64,000 nt of DNA from Aggregatibacter actinomycetemcomitans (lineage in GTDB: Bacteria > Pseudomonadota > Gammaproteobacteria > Enterobacterales > Pasteurellaceae). The notes beneath the pieces were generated by a model that was given only the letters and a program-made list of their open reading frames with translations, was not told the origin of the DNA and searched no databases. Positions 58,139 to 64,000 of the stretch are shown piece after piece (within the stretch, counting starts at the first letter, position 1; each line of letters begins with the position of its first letter). Made by a program: the position numbers and the translations under genes. The stretch covers positions 54,734-118,733 of the forward strand of contig NZ_NRDF01000004.1 of NCBI RefSeq assembly GCF_003130205.1, written 5' to 3'.

Positions 58139-58609
58139 ATGCCACAAATTTTTGAATTCTTACAAAATTATAGTGACTACATTATTATCGGTTTATTACT
58201 GTTTATGAGCGTATTAATGCTCGCCATGGTCATCGAACGTTTCTTCTTTTTATCCCGTGTTAAAGTGAGTCAATATTCCACCATTTATGCACTTGAAATT
58301 GATTTAAACCGTAACCTCACTATAGTTTCTACTGTGGGAGCAAATGCACCCTATGTAGGTCTCTTAGGCACCGTTATCGGGATTTTGCTGACCTTCTACC
58401 AAATCGGTCAATCCGGTGGTGAAGTAGATGCCGGTGAAATCATGCTGCACTTATCCTTGGCCTTAAAAGCCACTGCACTAGGTATTCTGGTGGCGATTCC
58501 TTCCATGATTTTCTATAATGCCTTGGGACGCAAAGTCGAAGTGAACCGTTTGAAGTGGAAAGTACTAAATTCTCAACAACATAAAAAAGAAGAACAGGAT
58601 AAGGAATAA
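58139..58609 (+). CDS. exbB: Biopolymer transport protein ExbB
   Basis: 156 residues from the ATG at 58139 (AAAAGGA upstream). Three membrane segments ([19 protein letters not shown], then [40 protein letters not shown]). The polar Thr and Glu residues of the MotA/TolQ/ExbB proton channel are in the second and third. The short form (E. coli has 244 residues) is usual in Pasteurellaceae. Precedes exbD and tonB in one operon. Confidence 0.93.
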   Translation: MPQIFEFLQNYSDYIIIGLLLFMSVLMLAMVIERFFFLSRVKVSQYSTIYALEIDLNRNLTIVSTVGANAPYVGLLGTVIGILLTFYQIGQSGGEVDAGEIMLHLSLALKATALGILVAIPSMIFYNALGRKVEVNRLKWKVLNSQQHKKEEQDKE

Positions 58610-58612
58610 CCT

Positions 58613-59059
58613 GTGAAAAAGTTTGATGAAATCAACATTATCCCGTTCATTGATATTATGTTGGTGCTACTTGCGATTGTGCTGATTACGGCATCTTTCA
58701 TTTCCCAGGGGAAAATCCAAGTGAATGTACCGAAAGCCAGTTCTTCCGTCGCATTCAAATCCAATGAGTTGGCAAAATTGTTAACGGTAACGGCAAAAGG
58801 TGAATTATATTTCAACGATAAACCTACCAATCTTGAAAGCTTAGAGAGTGAAATCGCCGGTTGGGATAAAAAGCAAAAAGTGACGCTAAAAATTGATTCC
58901 GAGGCATCTTTCCAGGATTTCGTTTCCGTCACCGATTTACTGGCAAAAAATGAAATTAAAGATGTAGCGATCGTGGCAACCAAAGACAATGGCGCCGCCA
59001 AACCGAAACCTGCCGATGAACAATCCGCCAAACCTGCAGAGCAGCCGGCCGGCAACTAG
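58613..59059 (+). CDS. exbD: Biopolymer transport protein ExbD
   Basis: 148 residues, starting at a GTG (58613) three bases after the exbB stop with AAGGAA upstream. N-terminal membrane segment [20 protein letters not shown] carries the protonatable Asp (FIDIML) of the ExbBD motor. Periplasmic domain to ATKDNG, then a Lys/Pro/Ala-rich tail ([20 protein letters not shown]) longer than usual. Passes the pmf to TonB. Confidence 0.93.
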   Translation: MKKFDEINIIPFIDIMLVLLAIVLITASFISQGKIQVNVPKASSSVAFKSNELAKLLTVTAKGELYFNDKPTNLESLESEIAGWDKKQKVTLKIDSEASFQDFVSVTDLLAKNEIKDVAIVATKDNGAAKPKPADEQSAKPAEQPAGN

Positions 59060-59068
59060 GAGAATGTT

Positions 59069-59851
59069 ATGCAAACAGCAAAGCGTTCACTCTTAAGTTT
59101 GCTTTTGTCTCTACTGATTCATGCTGTGATTGTTTATTTGTTGTTCTGGAGTCACGTGAAAAAATCAGATTTCAGTGCTAATAGCGTTGCCGGGGAATTG
59201 TCCACCAGCATCTCCATGGAAATGCTGATGGCGCAAGTAGAAGCTGAGCCGCCATCGGTGGAAGAAAAAGCGCCGGAACCTGAAAAGCAGGAAGCGGTAG
59301 ATGATCCGACGGTAAAACCGGAACCGCCGAAAGTTGAAAAACCGAAAGAGCCGGAAAAACCAAAAGAGAAGCCGAAAGAAAAGCCAAAGGAAAAACCGAA
59401 AGAAAAGCCAAAGGAAAAACCGAAAGAGAAGCCGAAGCAAAAACCGAAAACCGATGTGCCTGTGGGTGACAAAACGGTGGATTCCAATGCCTCGGTGAAT
59501 TCTAAAGCCACATCAACCGGTCCGGTGACAACCAATAATCCGAATTTAGCAGGCAGTGGCGCCAGCAGCGATGAAAGAAATGCCTATTTATCGGCAATTC
59601 GACGTGAAATTGAGAAACATAAACGCTATCCAACACGTGCCAAAATGATGCGTAAGCAAGGCATTGTAACCGTTTCTTTCTCCATCGGCGCAGATGGTTC
59701 CATTAGCGGGGCGAGCATCGTAAAAAGTTCCGGAGCGGAAGATTTGGATAATGCGGCGTTAAGTGCGGTAAACAGCGCCCGCTCTATAGGTCCGCGCCCG
59801 GCAGGGATCTCATCTTCAATCAGCGTACCGATTAGTTTCAAAATCAACTAA
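59069..59851 (+). CDS. tonB: Energy transducer TonB
   Basis: 260 residues. N-terminal membrane helix SLLSLLLSLLIHAVIVYLLF with the conserved Ser and His facing ExbD. A proline-rich spanning region of Lys-Pro-Lys-Glu repeats (about residues 92-125; underlying DNA is a 24-base tandem repeat near 59365-59440). C-terminal domain from ERNAYLSAIRREIEKHKRYP (box Tyr-Pro) to ISVPISFKIN, with GIVTVSFSIGADGSISGASI. It drives TonB-dependent heme, transferrin or siderophore receptors. Gene order exbB-exbD-tonB as in H. influenzae. Confidence 0.94.
   Translation: MQTAKRSLLSLLLSLLIHAVIVYLLFWSHVKKSDFSANSVAGELSTSISMEMLMAQVEAEPPSVEEKAPEPEKQEAVDDPTVKPEPPKVEKPKEPEKPKEKPKEKPKEKPKEKPKEKPKEKPKQKPKTDVPVGDKTVDSNASVNSKATSTGPVTTNNPNLAGSGASSDERNAYLSAIRREIEKHKRYPTRAKMMRKQGIVTVSFSIGADGSISGASIVKSSGAEDLDNAALSAVNSARSIGPRPAGISSSISVPISFKIN
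59365..59440 (+). repeat. Tandem repeat encoding the TonB Lys-Pro region
   Basis: The unit AAAGAAAAGCCAAAGGAAAA followed by ACCG recurs head to tail, with partial copies on each side, giving KEKPKEKP. Unit number changes would lengthen or shorten the periplasm-spanning arm in frame (24 bases is divisible by three). Confidence 0.7.
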
Positions 59852-59943
59852 GCGTCGGCTTCAATAAAAAAGTGCGGTTACTTTTTCAGGTGAATTCGGT
59901 ATTATGTAGCAGTTGCACAAAGATTTAGCTTATTAAAAATTCT

Positions 59944-59979
59944 AAAACCCCTATTAAAATTACATTTGATAGGGGTTTT
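59944..59979 (+). terminator. exbB-exbD-tonB terminator
   Basis: AAAACCCCTAT (59944-59954) and ATAGGGGTTTT (59969-59979) form a perfect 11-bp stem, and TTTATT follows. It separates the iron-transport operon from the accessory region. Confidence 0.85.
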
Positions 59980-59984
59980 TATTA

Positions 59985-60605
59985 TGATACAAAAGTTATT
60001 GAAGTACGAGCTGATTGAGCAATTACTGCTGTTAAAGGCAAAGCAAGAAATACTTGCAATATAGGTCAATATGTTAACACAGGAAATCAATGAACTCATA
60101 TCATTCATGCCTGAACCTCCATCGTTGATAACTGCCCTTGCATTGCAAAGGTTTTACAAGAGCATAATGACTAGTTGCCTTATTTTGAAATTGCAGAACA
60201 TGATTAGCCTTGCGTAGTCATCCACAACTTGTTGAGGTTCATGATAACTATTACCGGGCAATCAAGCGAGTTTTATTGCGATTAGAGAAAAAGGACTATG
60301 AACGTGAAAGGTTTTATCGGCTTGAGGTTGCTACTTTAATGAGTAATGAGTTTCCATTTGGCATCTTTCGGGCGAATTTCATGGTGTTTTATGTAGAAAA
60401 AAAGATTAATGCTTCGCGCACGGAATCTTTATGCTCTTTGGTGGCTGTGATGTCTTGGTTATCGTGTTTAACAGTAAGCTCAGAGATTTCTCACAAGGTG
60501 AAAGTGCGATAAAAGCATTGATGTAGAATACTTAATAGCATTTTATGGAGCTTATCTTTGAAGCATTGCAGGTACGGCAGATGAACAGCTCAGTATTAAA
60601 ACCAT
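59985..60605. other. Degraded accessory sequence
   Basis: This stretch of 620 bases holds only fragments: a short + strand frame at 60071-60217 (48 codons, MLTQEINELISFMPEPPSLI), another at 60210-60512 (HPQLVEVHDNYYRAIKRVLL, then KKDYERERFYRLEVATLMSN) and a third frame over 60330-60530. The coding-like pieces switch frame repeatedly, and no intact gene, tRNA or repeat is visible. It probably marks the eroded edge of a mobile element. Confidence 0.45.
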
Positions 60606-60610
60606 ACTTG

Positions 60611-60885
60611 CTATTCTTGCATAATCTTAATGGTCTCATTTAAGGTTGCCACCTTGCCTTTAAAAATCGCCAATTGGCGTAAAATTTGTTTACGTTCAAG
60701 TTTTAAACTATTTAACTTTTGCTGAATTTGATTGGTGTAGATTTTTTTGTGTGCTACTAGTGTAATACTATCTCTTGGGGAATGTGTTTACGTTGCCAGG
60801 GAATGCGCCATTCATTTTGTTGATTAGTTGTATTCAGGCATTTATTCAATGCATTAACTACCAACCGCCAGGTTGTCAGCGATTA
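60611..60885 (-). pseudogene. Decayed minus-strand gene of unknown function
   Basis: Read on the minus strand, one frame gives LTTWRLVVNALNKCLNTTNQ then RIPWQRKHIPQEIV, after which a second frame gives LVAHKKIYTNQIQQKLNSLK and ILRQLAIFKGKVATLNETIK, ending IMQE and a stop at 60611-60613. A frameshift near 60770 and no start codon show it is broken. Helical, Gln/Lys-rich; I do not recognise the family, though it resembles plasmid mobilisation or replication accessory proteins in style. Confidence 0.4.
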
Positions 60886-61009
60886 TCTTCACGCAACAAA
60901 CGCCGCCACTTTTATCTCACAGGCTTCAAGCGGCGAAATTAAACAAGAGAAACCGAAAAAAACAAGCACTAATTTATCTACGGTAAGATTTACAGAAGCT
61001 CAATATAGA

Positions 61010-61327
61010 TTGATTGATAAACTTTTAGAAGTTACTAATCTTAATAAAAAGGCTGCATTATTTAATATTGTGGCTGAATTTATGCGAACTGATTTTAACT
61101 ATCTTGATTATGTTGATTTTGTTACAAGTTCAAATGTACAAAAATCAGGGCGTACTTACGCTATACAAAAAAATCGCACTTATGAATTTTTCTATGAACT
61201 TTACGAAGATTATCGGGTAAATTGGATCAATGTTCGTGTTAGAAGTGTGATTATTCTTGCCTTGTTGCATTATGCAAAATGTAAGTTAAATTTGAATTTG
61301 GACGGCTATGACAATAAAAGTTTATGA
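61010..61327 (+). CDS. Hypothetical protein, probably 5'-truncated accessory gene
   Basis: 105 codons from a TTG at 61010. The same frame is open and protein-like back to 60824 (QVVSDYLHATNAATFISQAS, then GEIKQEKPKKTSTNLSTVRF), but I see no ATG/GTG start with a ribosome site, so the 5' end seems lost or rearranged. Basic and helical, containing TVRFTEAQYRLIDKLLEVTN and YAIQKNRTYEFFYELYEDYR, in the manner of small DNA-binding proteins of mobilisable elements. A+T-rich. It ends at TGA 61325-61327, overlapping a 31-codon frame by ATGA. No function assigned. Confidence 0.45.
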   Translation: MIDKLLEVTNLNKKAALFNIVAEFMRTDFNYLDYVDFVTSSNVQKSGRTYAIQKNRTYEFFYELYEDYRVNWINVRVRSVIILALLHYAKCKLNLNLDGYDNKSL

Positions 61328-61419
61328 GGGGCAATATAAGCAAGCTGCTGTTGCATCTATGGGGTAGGCGACTTGTGGAGATTGAAAAAACGGCGACAGG
61401 CACGGCTAAAAAGTGGTAA
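61324..61419 (+). other. 31-codon frame coupled to the preceding gene
   Basis: ATG at 61324 overlaps the previous stop (ATGA) and encodes MRGNISKLLLHLWGRRLVEI then EKTATGTAKKW before the stop at 61417. It may be a true small peptide or, more likely, the join of the start of one gene to the 3' end of another, because the last dozen residues look like a typical C-terminus. Confidence 0.3.
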
Positions 61420-61522
61420 AATTTGATAGCTATGAGTGCTATTATTCAAATTCGGCGGTTGCATTGCGAGACGCTCTGCTATTTTGTTCAATCAATAATT
61501 TTTGATATAAAGAGAGAAAAGT

Positions 61523-61702
61523 ATGATTACTAATGAAGAAAAATTAAGTAGACAAAAATCAGTTCAATTTGCTATTGATAATAATCGTCTTGAGGGATTG
61601 GATACTGATAGCGATATTTTAGAACTTTCTCAAGATTGGGTAAACGGTGAAATTAGTTATAAAGAATTTCAGGAGAGAGTTTATGAAATATACGGGATCT
61701 GA
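61523..61702 (+). CDS. VbhA-like antitoxin of the first Fic module
   Basis: 59 residues, ATG at 61523 with AGAGAGAAAA upstream. It matches the plan of Bartonella VbhA: an inhibitory helix followed by a short all-alpha part (LSRQKSVQFAIDNNRLEGLD, then ILELSQDWVNGEISYKEFQE). The class I Fic inhibition motif is (S/T)xxxE(G/N); here RLEGL is kept with the inhibitory Glu, but the S/T position is Asn (NNRLEG). The gene overlaps the toxin start by 20 bases. Inhibition is inferred from the position and motif. Confidence 0.8.
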   Translation: MITNEEKLSRQKSVQFAIDNNRLEGLDTDSDILELSQDWVNGEISYKEFQERVYEIYGI

Positions 61703-62582
61703 TCCATATATTTATGAAGATGGAGTTTTAATAAATAAAAAAGGAATTAAAGATGAAGCTGAATTAAATAGGATAGAAAGAGCTTCTTCTTATATGAAAG
61801 CTCTTGATTTAAATCAAAATCCAATTAACGGTAAATTTGATTTAAAGCACCTTCAAGCTATCCATAAAAAATTATTCGAAGATACTTATCCCTTTGCTGG
61901 AAAAATAAGAGATGGATATTTACAAAAAGGTGAACAAGATTTCACTATGGGCTATCGTATTATTCCGCAATCTGAAAGACTGTTTAAGGAACTCAAAAAT
62001 GAGCAATTTTTGAAGAAAACAGAGTCTGATAAAATTGTGGGTAGATTAGCTTACTATATGGGGGAAATTAACGCTATACACCCTTTTAGAGAGGGGAACG
62101 GAAGAACACAACGAATCTTTATAGCTCAATTAGCAAAAGAGGCTGGCTACGAATTAAGTTTTGATAAAACAACTCAAGAAGAAATGACAAGTGCTTCAAT
62201 TCAAGCTCATAGATGTGATTATAAAGGGCTTGAGAATATTATCGAAAAAGGGCTAACTCCTCTATCTCTAAATTTAGAAAAATCTGAAAAATTAGGACAA
62301 AAGTCTTATGATGTTTTAGTAAATGGAGTAAGAGCCGATGATCTGCTAAAGAAAGATAGCCAACTTTCAAAGGCTCTTGATGGGCTTGCTGCTCATCAAG
62401 ATATGCAACAAAAAGGCATAACCGCAGAAGCCTTGAAATCTGGAGCTATCCAGCCTAAACAGCTAGATAATGAATTAAAAGTCAATCGCCCTGAAGCAAG
62501 AGCAATTAACGCCGTAGGTTCTAAAATTAAACCTAAATCTCAGGAACAACAAGCTCAAAAATCTAAAGGTTTTTCCCTATAA
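61683..62582 (+). CDS. Fic AMPylase toxin (VbhT-like), first module
   Basis: 299 residues from the ATG at 61683, with AGGAGA about 7 bases before and overlapping the antitoxin. The Fic core starts LNQNPINGKFDLKHLQAIHK and LFEDTYPFAGKIRDGYLQKG; the active site HPFREGNGRTQR at residues 133-144 is complete (HxFx(D/E)GNGRxxR), so AMP transfer should be possible. Residues 202-299 form a tail (EKLGQKSYDVLVNGVRADDL to QQAQKSKGFSL) that is not part of Fic and recurs at 63699-63995. It has no BID-domain look. Its function is unknown; a delivery or partner-binding module is one possibility. Confidence 0.88.
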   Translation: MKYTGSDPYIYEDGVLINKKGIKDEAELNRIERASSYMKALDLNQNPINGKFDLKHLQAIHKKLFEDTYPFAGKIRDGYLQKGEQDFTMGYRIIPQSERLFKELKNEQFLKKTESDKIVGRLAYYMGEINAIHPFREGNGRTQRIFIAQLAKEAGYELSFDKTTQEEMTSASIQAHRCDYKGLENIIEKGLTPLSLNLEKSEKLGQKSYDVLVNGVRADDLLKKDSQLSKALDGLAAHQDMQQKGITAEALKSGAIQPKQLDNELKVNRPEARAINAVGSKIKPKSQEQQAQKSKGFSL

Positions 62583-62586
62583 ATAA
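62409..62586 (+). repeat. Direct repeat in fic tails, copy 1
   Basis: Bases 62409-62586 are identical to 63822-63999 except one base (CAGCC against AAGCC), an offset of 1413 bases. The wider tails (from about 62286 and 63699) are similar but diverged. Encodes the last 57 residues of both Fic proteins. Confidence 0.9.
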
Positions 62587-62591
62587 TAGTC

Positions 62592-62632
62592 CAAAGAGTA
62601 AAAAAACGAACGTAGTCCGTCTTTACTCTTTG
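62592..62632 (+). terminator. Hairpin after the first fic gene
   Basis: CAAAGAGTAAA (62592-62602) pairs with TTTACTCTTTG (62622-62632); the loop contains a smaller inverted ACG...CGT. A second stem ACCGC-AGGAAA-GCGGT lies at 62647-62662, with a long T-run from 62677. Together they separate the two modules. Confidence 0.65.
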
Positions 62633-62767
62633 AGAATTCAGCAACAACCGCAGGAAAGCGGTAGTTATTTTGCTCGTTTTTTATTTTTTTCTATAAATAA
62701 TATGTAGAAGATTTATAAAAGGCTTGTGAAAGACTTTTAAAAAAATTCTTTATGGTGTATAACATAC

Positions 62768-62791
62768 CTACTATTTATAATAGGTATATCC
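62768..62791 (+). promoter_or_regulatory. Palindrome over the -10 region of the second module
   Basis: The inverted pair ATACCTA...TAGGTAT flanks CTATTTATAA, and the enclosed TATAAT at 62776-62781 serves as a good -10 element (the -35 is weak). The transcription start would be near 62788, shortly before AGAGG and the ATG at 62811. The dyad is a likely autoregulatory operator. Confidence 0.5.
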
Positions 62792-62810
62792 GTTTTTAAA
62801 GAGGCAAATT

Positions 62811-62996
62811 ATGATTTCTGAAGCTGAAAAAGAAGTTAGACGTGAAGCAGTTGAATATGCAAAATCTAGCGTAGGATTAGAGGGGGTGACTTTACCTAAA
62901 GGATTGTTAGAAATTGCCGATAAATATATTCAAGGTTTATTAACAAGAGAAGAATTTACAAAAGAATATATTACAGCAGTAAGAGCAGGTGTGTAA
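62811..62996 (+). CDS. VbhA-like antitoxin of the second Fic module
   Basis: 61 residues beginning MISEAEKEVRREAVEYAKSS, then VGLEGVTLPKGLLEIADKYI. SSVGLEG fits the class I inhibition motif (S/T)xxxE(G/N) exactly (S-V-G-L-E-G), unlike the first module. SD AGAGG precedes the ATG. The toxin ATG is two bases after the stop. The gene is intact although its toxin partner is frameshifted, so it may persist as an orphan or protect against related Fic toxins. Confidence 0.8.
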   Translation: MISEAEKEVRREAVEYAKSSVGLEGVTLPKGLLEIADKYIQGLLTREEFTKEYITAVRAGV

Positions 62997-62997
62997 T

Positions 62998-63995
62998 ATG
63001 ATGAAGGGTTATTCTGAAGAAGAGATAAAGGATAAGTTGTCATTTATTCGTTTATCAGAATTGAGAGAAAATCCTGTAAAAGGGAAATTTGATTTAGAAC
63101 ATCTGAAAAGATTAAATGGTTATATTTTTCAGGATAGCCATGATGTAGCTGGTAAATTTAGACCTGAAGTTGAAATAGGTAGTAATGAGTTGTGGCATAA
63201 GGCACTCTATTATCGGGGCTTTGGGAATATAACCGTTTTTATAACTCCATGGATAGTAGAAGTATTAAAGAGGCTGAAGATACTTTAAATGCGATCAATA
63301 TAAACCGATTAAAAACTTTTAATAAAGATGAATTTGCTAAAGAAGTTGCAGATATTTATAAAAAGCTAGATTACATTCACCCATTACCTAATGGGAATAG
63401 TCGAACATTACGAGAATTTACTCGAATTCTTTCGGAAGAAGTTGGGTTTAAATTAGATTGGTCTAAAGCAACTAGAACAGAAATATATTTAGCAAGAGAT
63501 TTTGAAGTAAATTCAGTTAGTCTGTTGAAAAATGCAGATCCAGTCCAAAGAATTGCGTTACAAGATGAAATAAATGCGATTCTTTACCATAAAGAATATA
63601 AATCCCTAGAGGAAATTATAAGTGATTCACTATCTGAATTAAATGTTGAGCAATCTAAAGTCTATAAAGTAGATTTTTCGTTCAATGGAGAGCTATCCGA
63701 AAAATTAGGTCAAAAATCCTATGATGTTCTGGTAAACGGTGTAAAGGCTAATGAAATTATCAAGCAAGATAGCCAGATCTCAAAGGCTCTTGATGGGTTT
63801 GCTGATCATAAAGATATACAGCAAAAAGGCATAACCGCAGAAGCCTTGAAATCTGGAGCTATCAAGCCTAAACAGCTAGATAATGAATTAAAAGTCAATC
63901 GCCCTGAAGCAAGAGCAATTAACGCCGTAGGTTCTAAAATTAAACCTAAATCTCAGGAACAACAAGCTCAAAAATCTAAAGGTTTTTCCCTATAA
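62998..63995 (+). pseudogene. Second Fic toxin, frameshifted
   Basis: Part 1 (from ATG 62998; MMKGYSEEEIKDKLSFIRLS, LRENPVKGKFDLEHLKRLNG, FQDSHDVAGKFRPEVEIGSN) runs to about 63240, then leaves frame and stops at 63288. Part 2 continues from SRSIKEAEDTLNAININRLK (63249 on) to the Fic motif YIHPLPNGNSRTLRE and a tail ending KSKGFSL at 63995. One base seems lost in the T/C-rich stretch near 63233-63252. The catalytic motif also departs from the HxFx(D/E)GNGRxxR consensus (L for F, N for D/E, S for G), so activity would be altered even if restored. The tail is nearly identical to the one in the first toxin. Confidence 0.8.
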
Positions 63996-63999
63996 ATAA
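63822..63999 (+). repeat. Direct repeat in fic tails, copy 2
   Basis: Second copy of the 178-base repeat at 62409-62586. Its near identity contrasts with the very different catalytic domains upstream, which points to recent gene conversion or domain exchange. Confidence 0.9.
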
Positions 64000-64000
64000 A

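Noticed and set aside
59152..59535. Minus-strand frames opposite tonB rich in Phe/Gly or Phe/Arg
   Set aside because: They are complements of the Lys-Pro repeat; low complexity, no ribosome site.

Overview
The window looks like core chromosome of a Pasteurellaceae bacterium, most likely Aggregatibacter or a close Haemophilus relative. The main evidence is the very frequent uptake-signal core AAGTGCGGT and its complement ACCGCACTT, in genes and in intergenic hairpins. Supporting evidence is Haemophilus-type gene content: com pilus/secretin operon, PyrR, short single-parvulin SurA, short ExbB, NmlR-AdhC-EstD block and a SecM-like leader before secA. Most of the window is ordinary housekeeping DNA in conserved gene order. 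The accessory parts are AT-rich or visibly decayed.

Layout. 1-2080: priA (3' end outside the window). 2323-8357: surface-glycan glycosyltransferases on both sides of rpmE. 8360-13968: mutM-rpmG-rpmB-radC, coaBC-dut-slmA, yheU, crp. 14101-19072: gor, rlmJ, mrcA. 19201-22837: comABCDE, with a candidate CRP-S competence site at the mrcA/comA divergence. 23094-25593: aroK-aroB-dam. 25756-28435: a collapsed accessory locus, with the front half of an SF1 helicase, a short tail resembling an AAA+ (Clp-like) ATPase, and an intact NrdG-like radical-SAM activase. 28529-32010: ssb and uvrA, divergent around a LexA box. 32078-37070: merR, dciA-like, secM-secA, mutT and a small scar carrying a second mutT tail. 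37071-41338: holA-lptE-leuS. 41459-46225: a conserved hypothetical, a HEPN/MNT pair, apaH, rsmA, surA, pyrR. 46363-48888: copper chaperone, hflD, purB. 49141-54270: a frameshifted exported cupin protein, an SDR oxidoreductase, the nmlR/adhC-fghA formaldehyde/nitrosative stress block and a decayed metallo-hydrolase. 54308-59851: ffh, ypjD-yfjD, and Fur-type exbB-exbD-tonB. 59990-64000: a degraded mobile-element region ending in two tandem Fic toxin-antitoxin modules.

How the genes connect. ComA-E assemble the DNA-uptake secretin, and a candidate CRP-S site also lies before radC. CRP, encoded at 13324, is the expected activator with Sxy (not in the window). exbB-exbD-tonB energise iron uptake under probable Fur control. 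NmlR probably drives AdhC and S-formylglutathione hydrolase through a 19-bp-spacer promoter.

The most unusual material is in two places. One is the helicase / AAA+ tail / radical-SAM remnant between dam and ssb. The other is the twin Fic modules, which differ in catalytic domain but share an almost identical C-terminal tail of about 97 residues; the second toxin is frameshifted. Other points worth checking are a SecM-type arrest motif (NAPIRAGP), a three-copy intergenic repeat, a MITE-like element, a duplicated mutT 3' end and a frameshifted signal peptide. I saw no rRNA, tRNA, CRISPR array, complete insertion sequence or origin. All homology statements come from recognising motifs by eye and from memory of the families; no database was searched.
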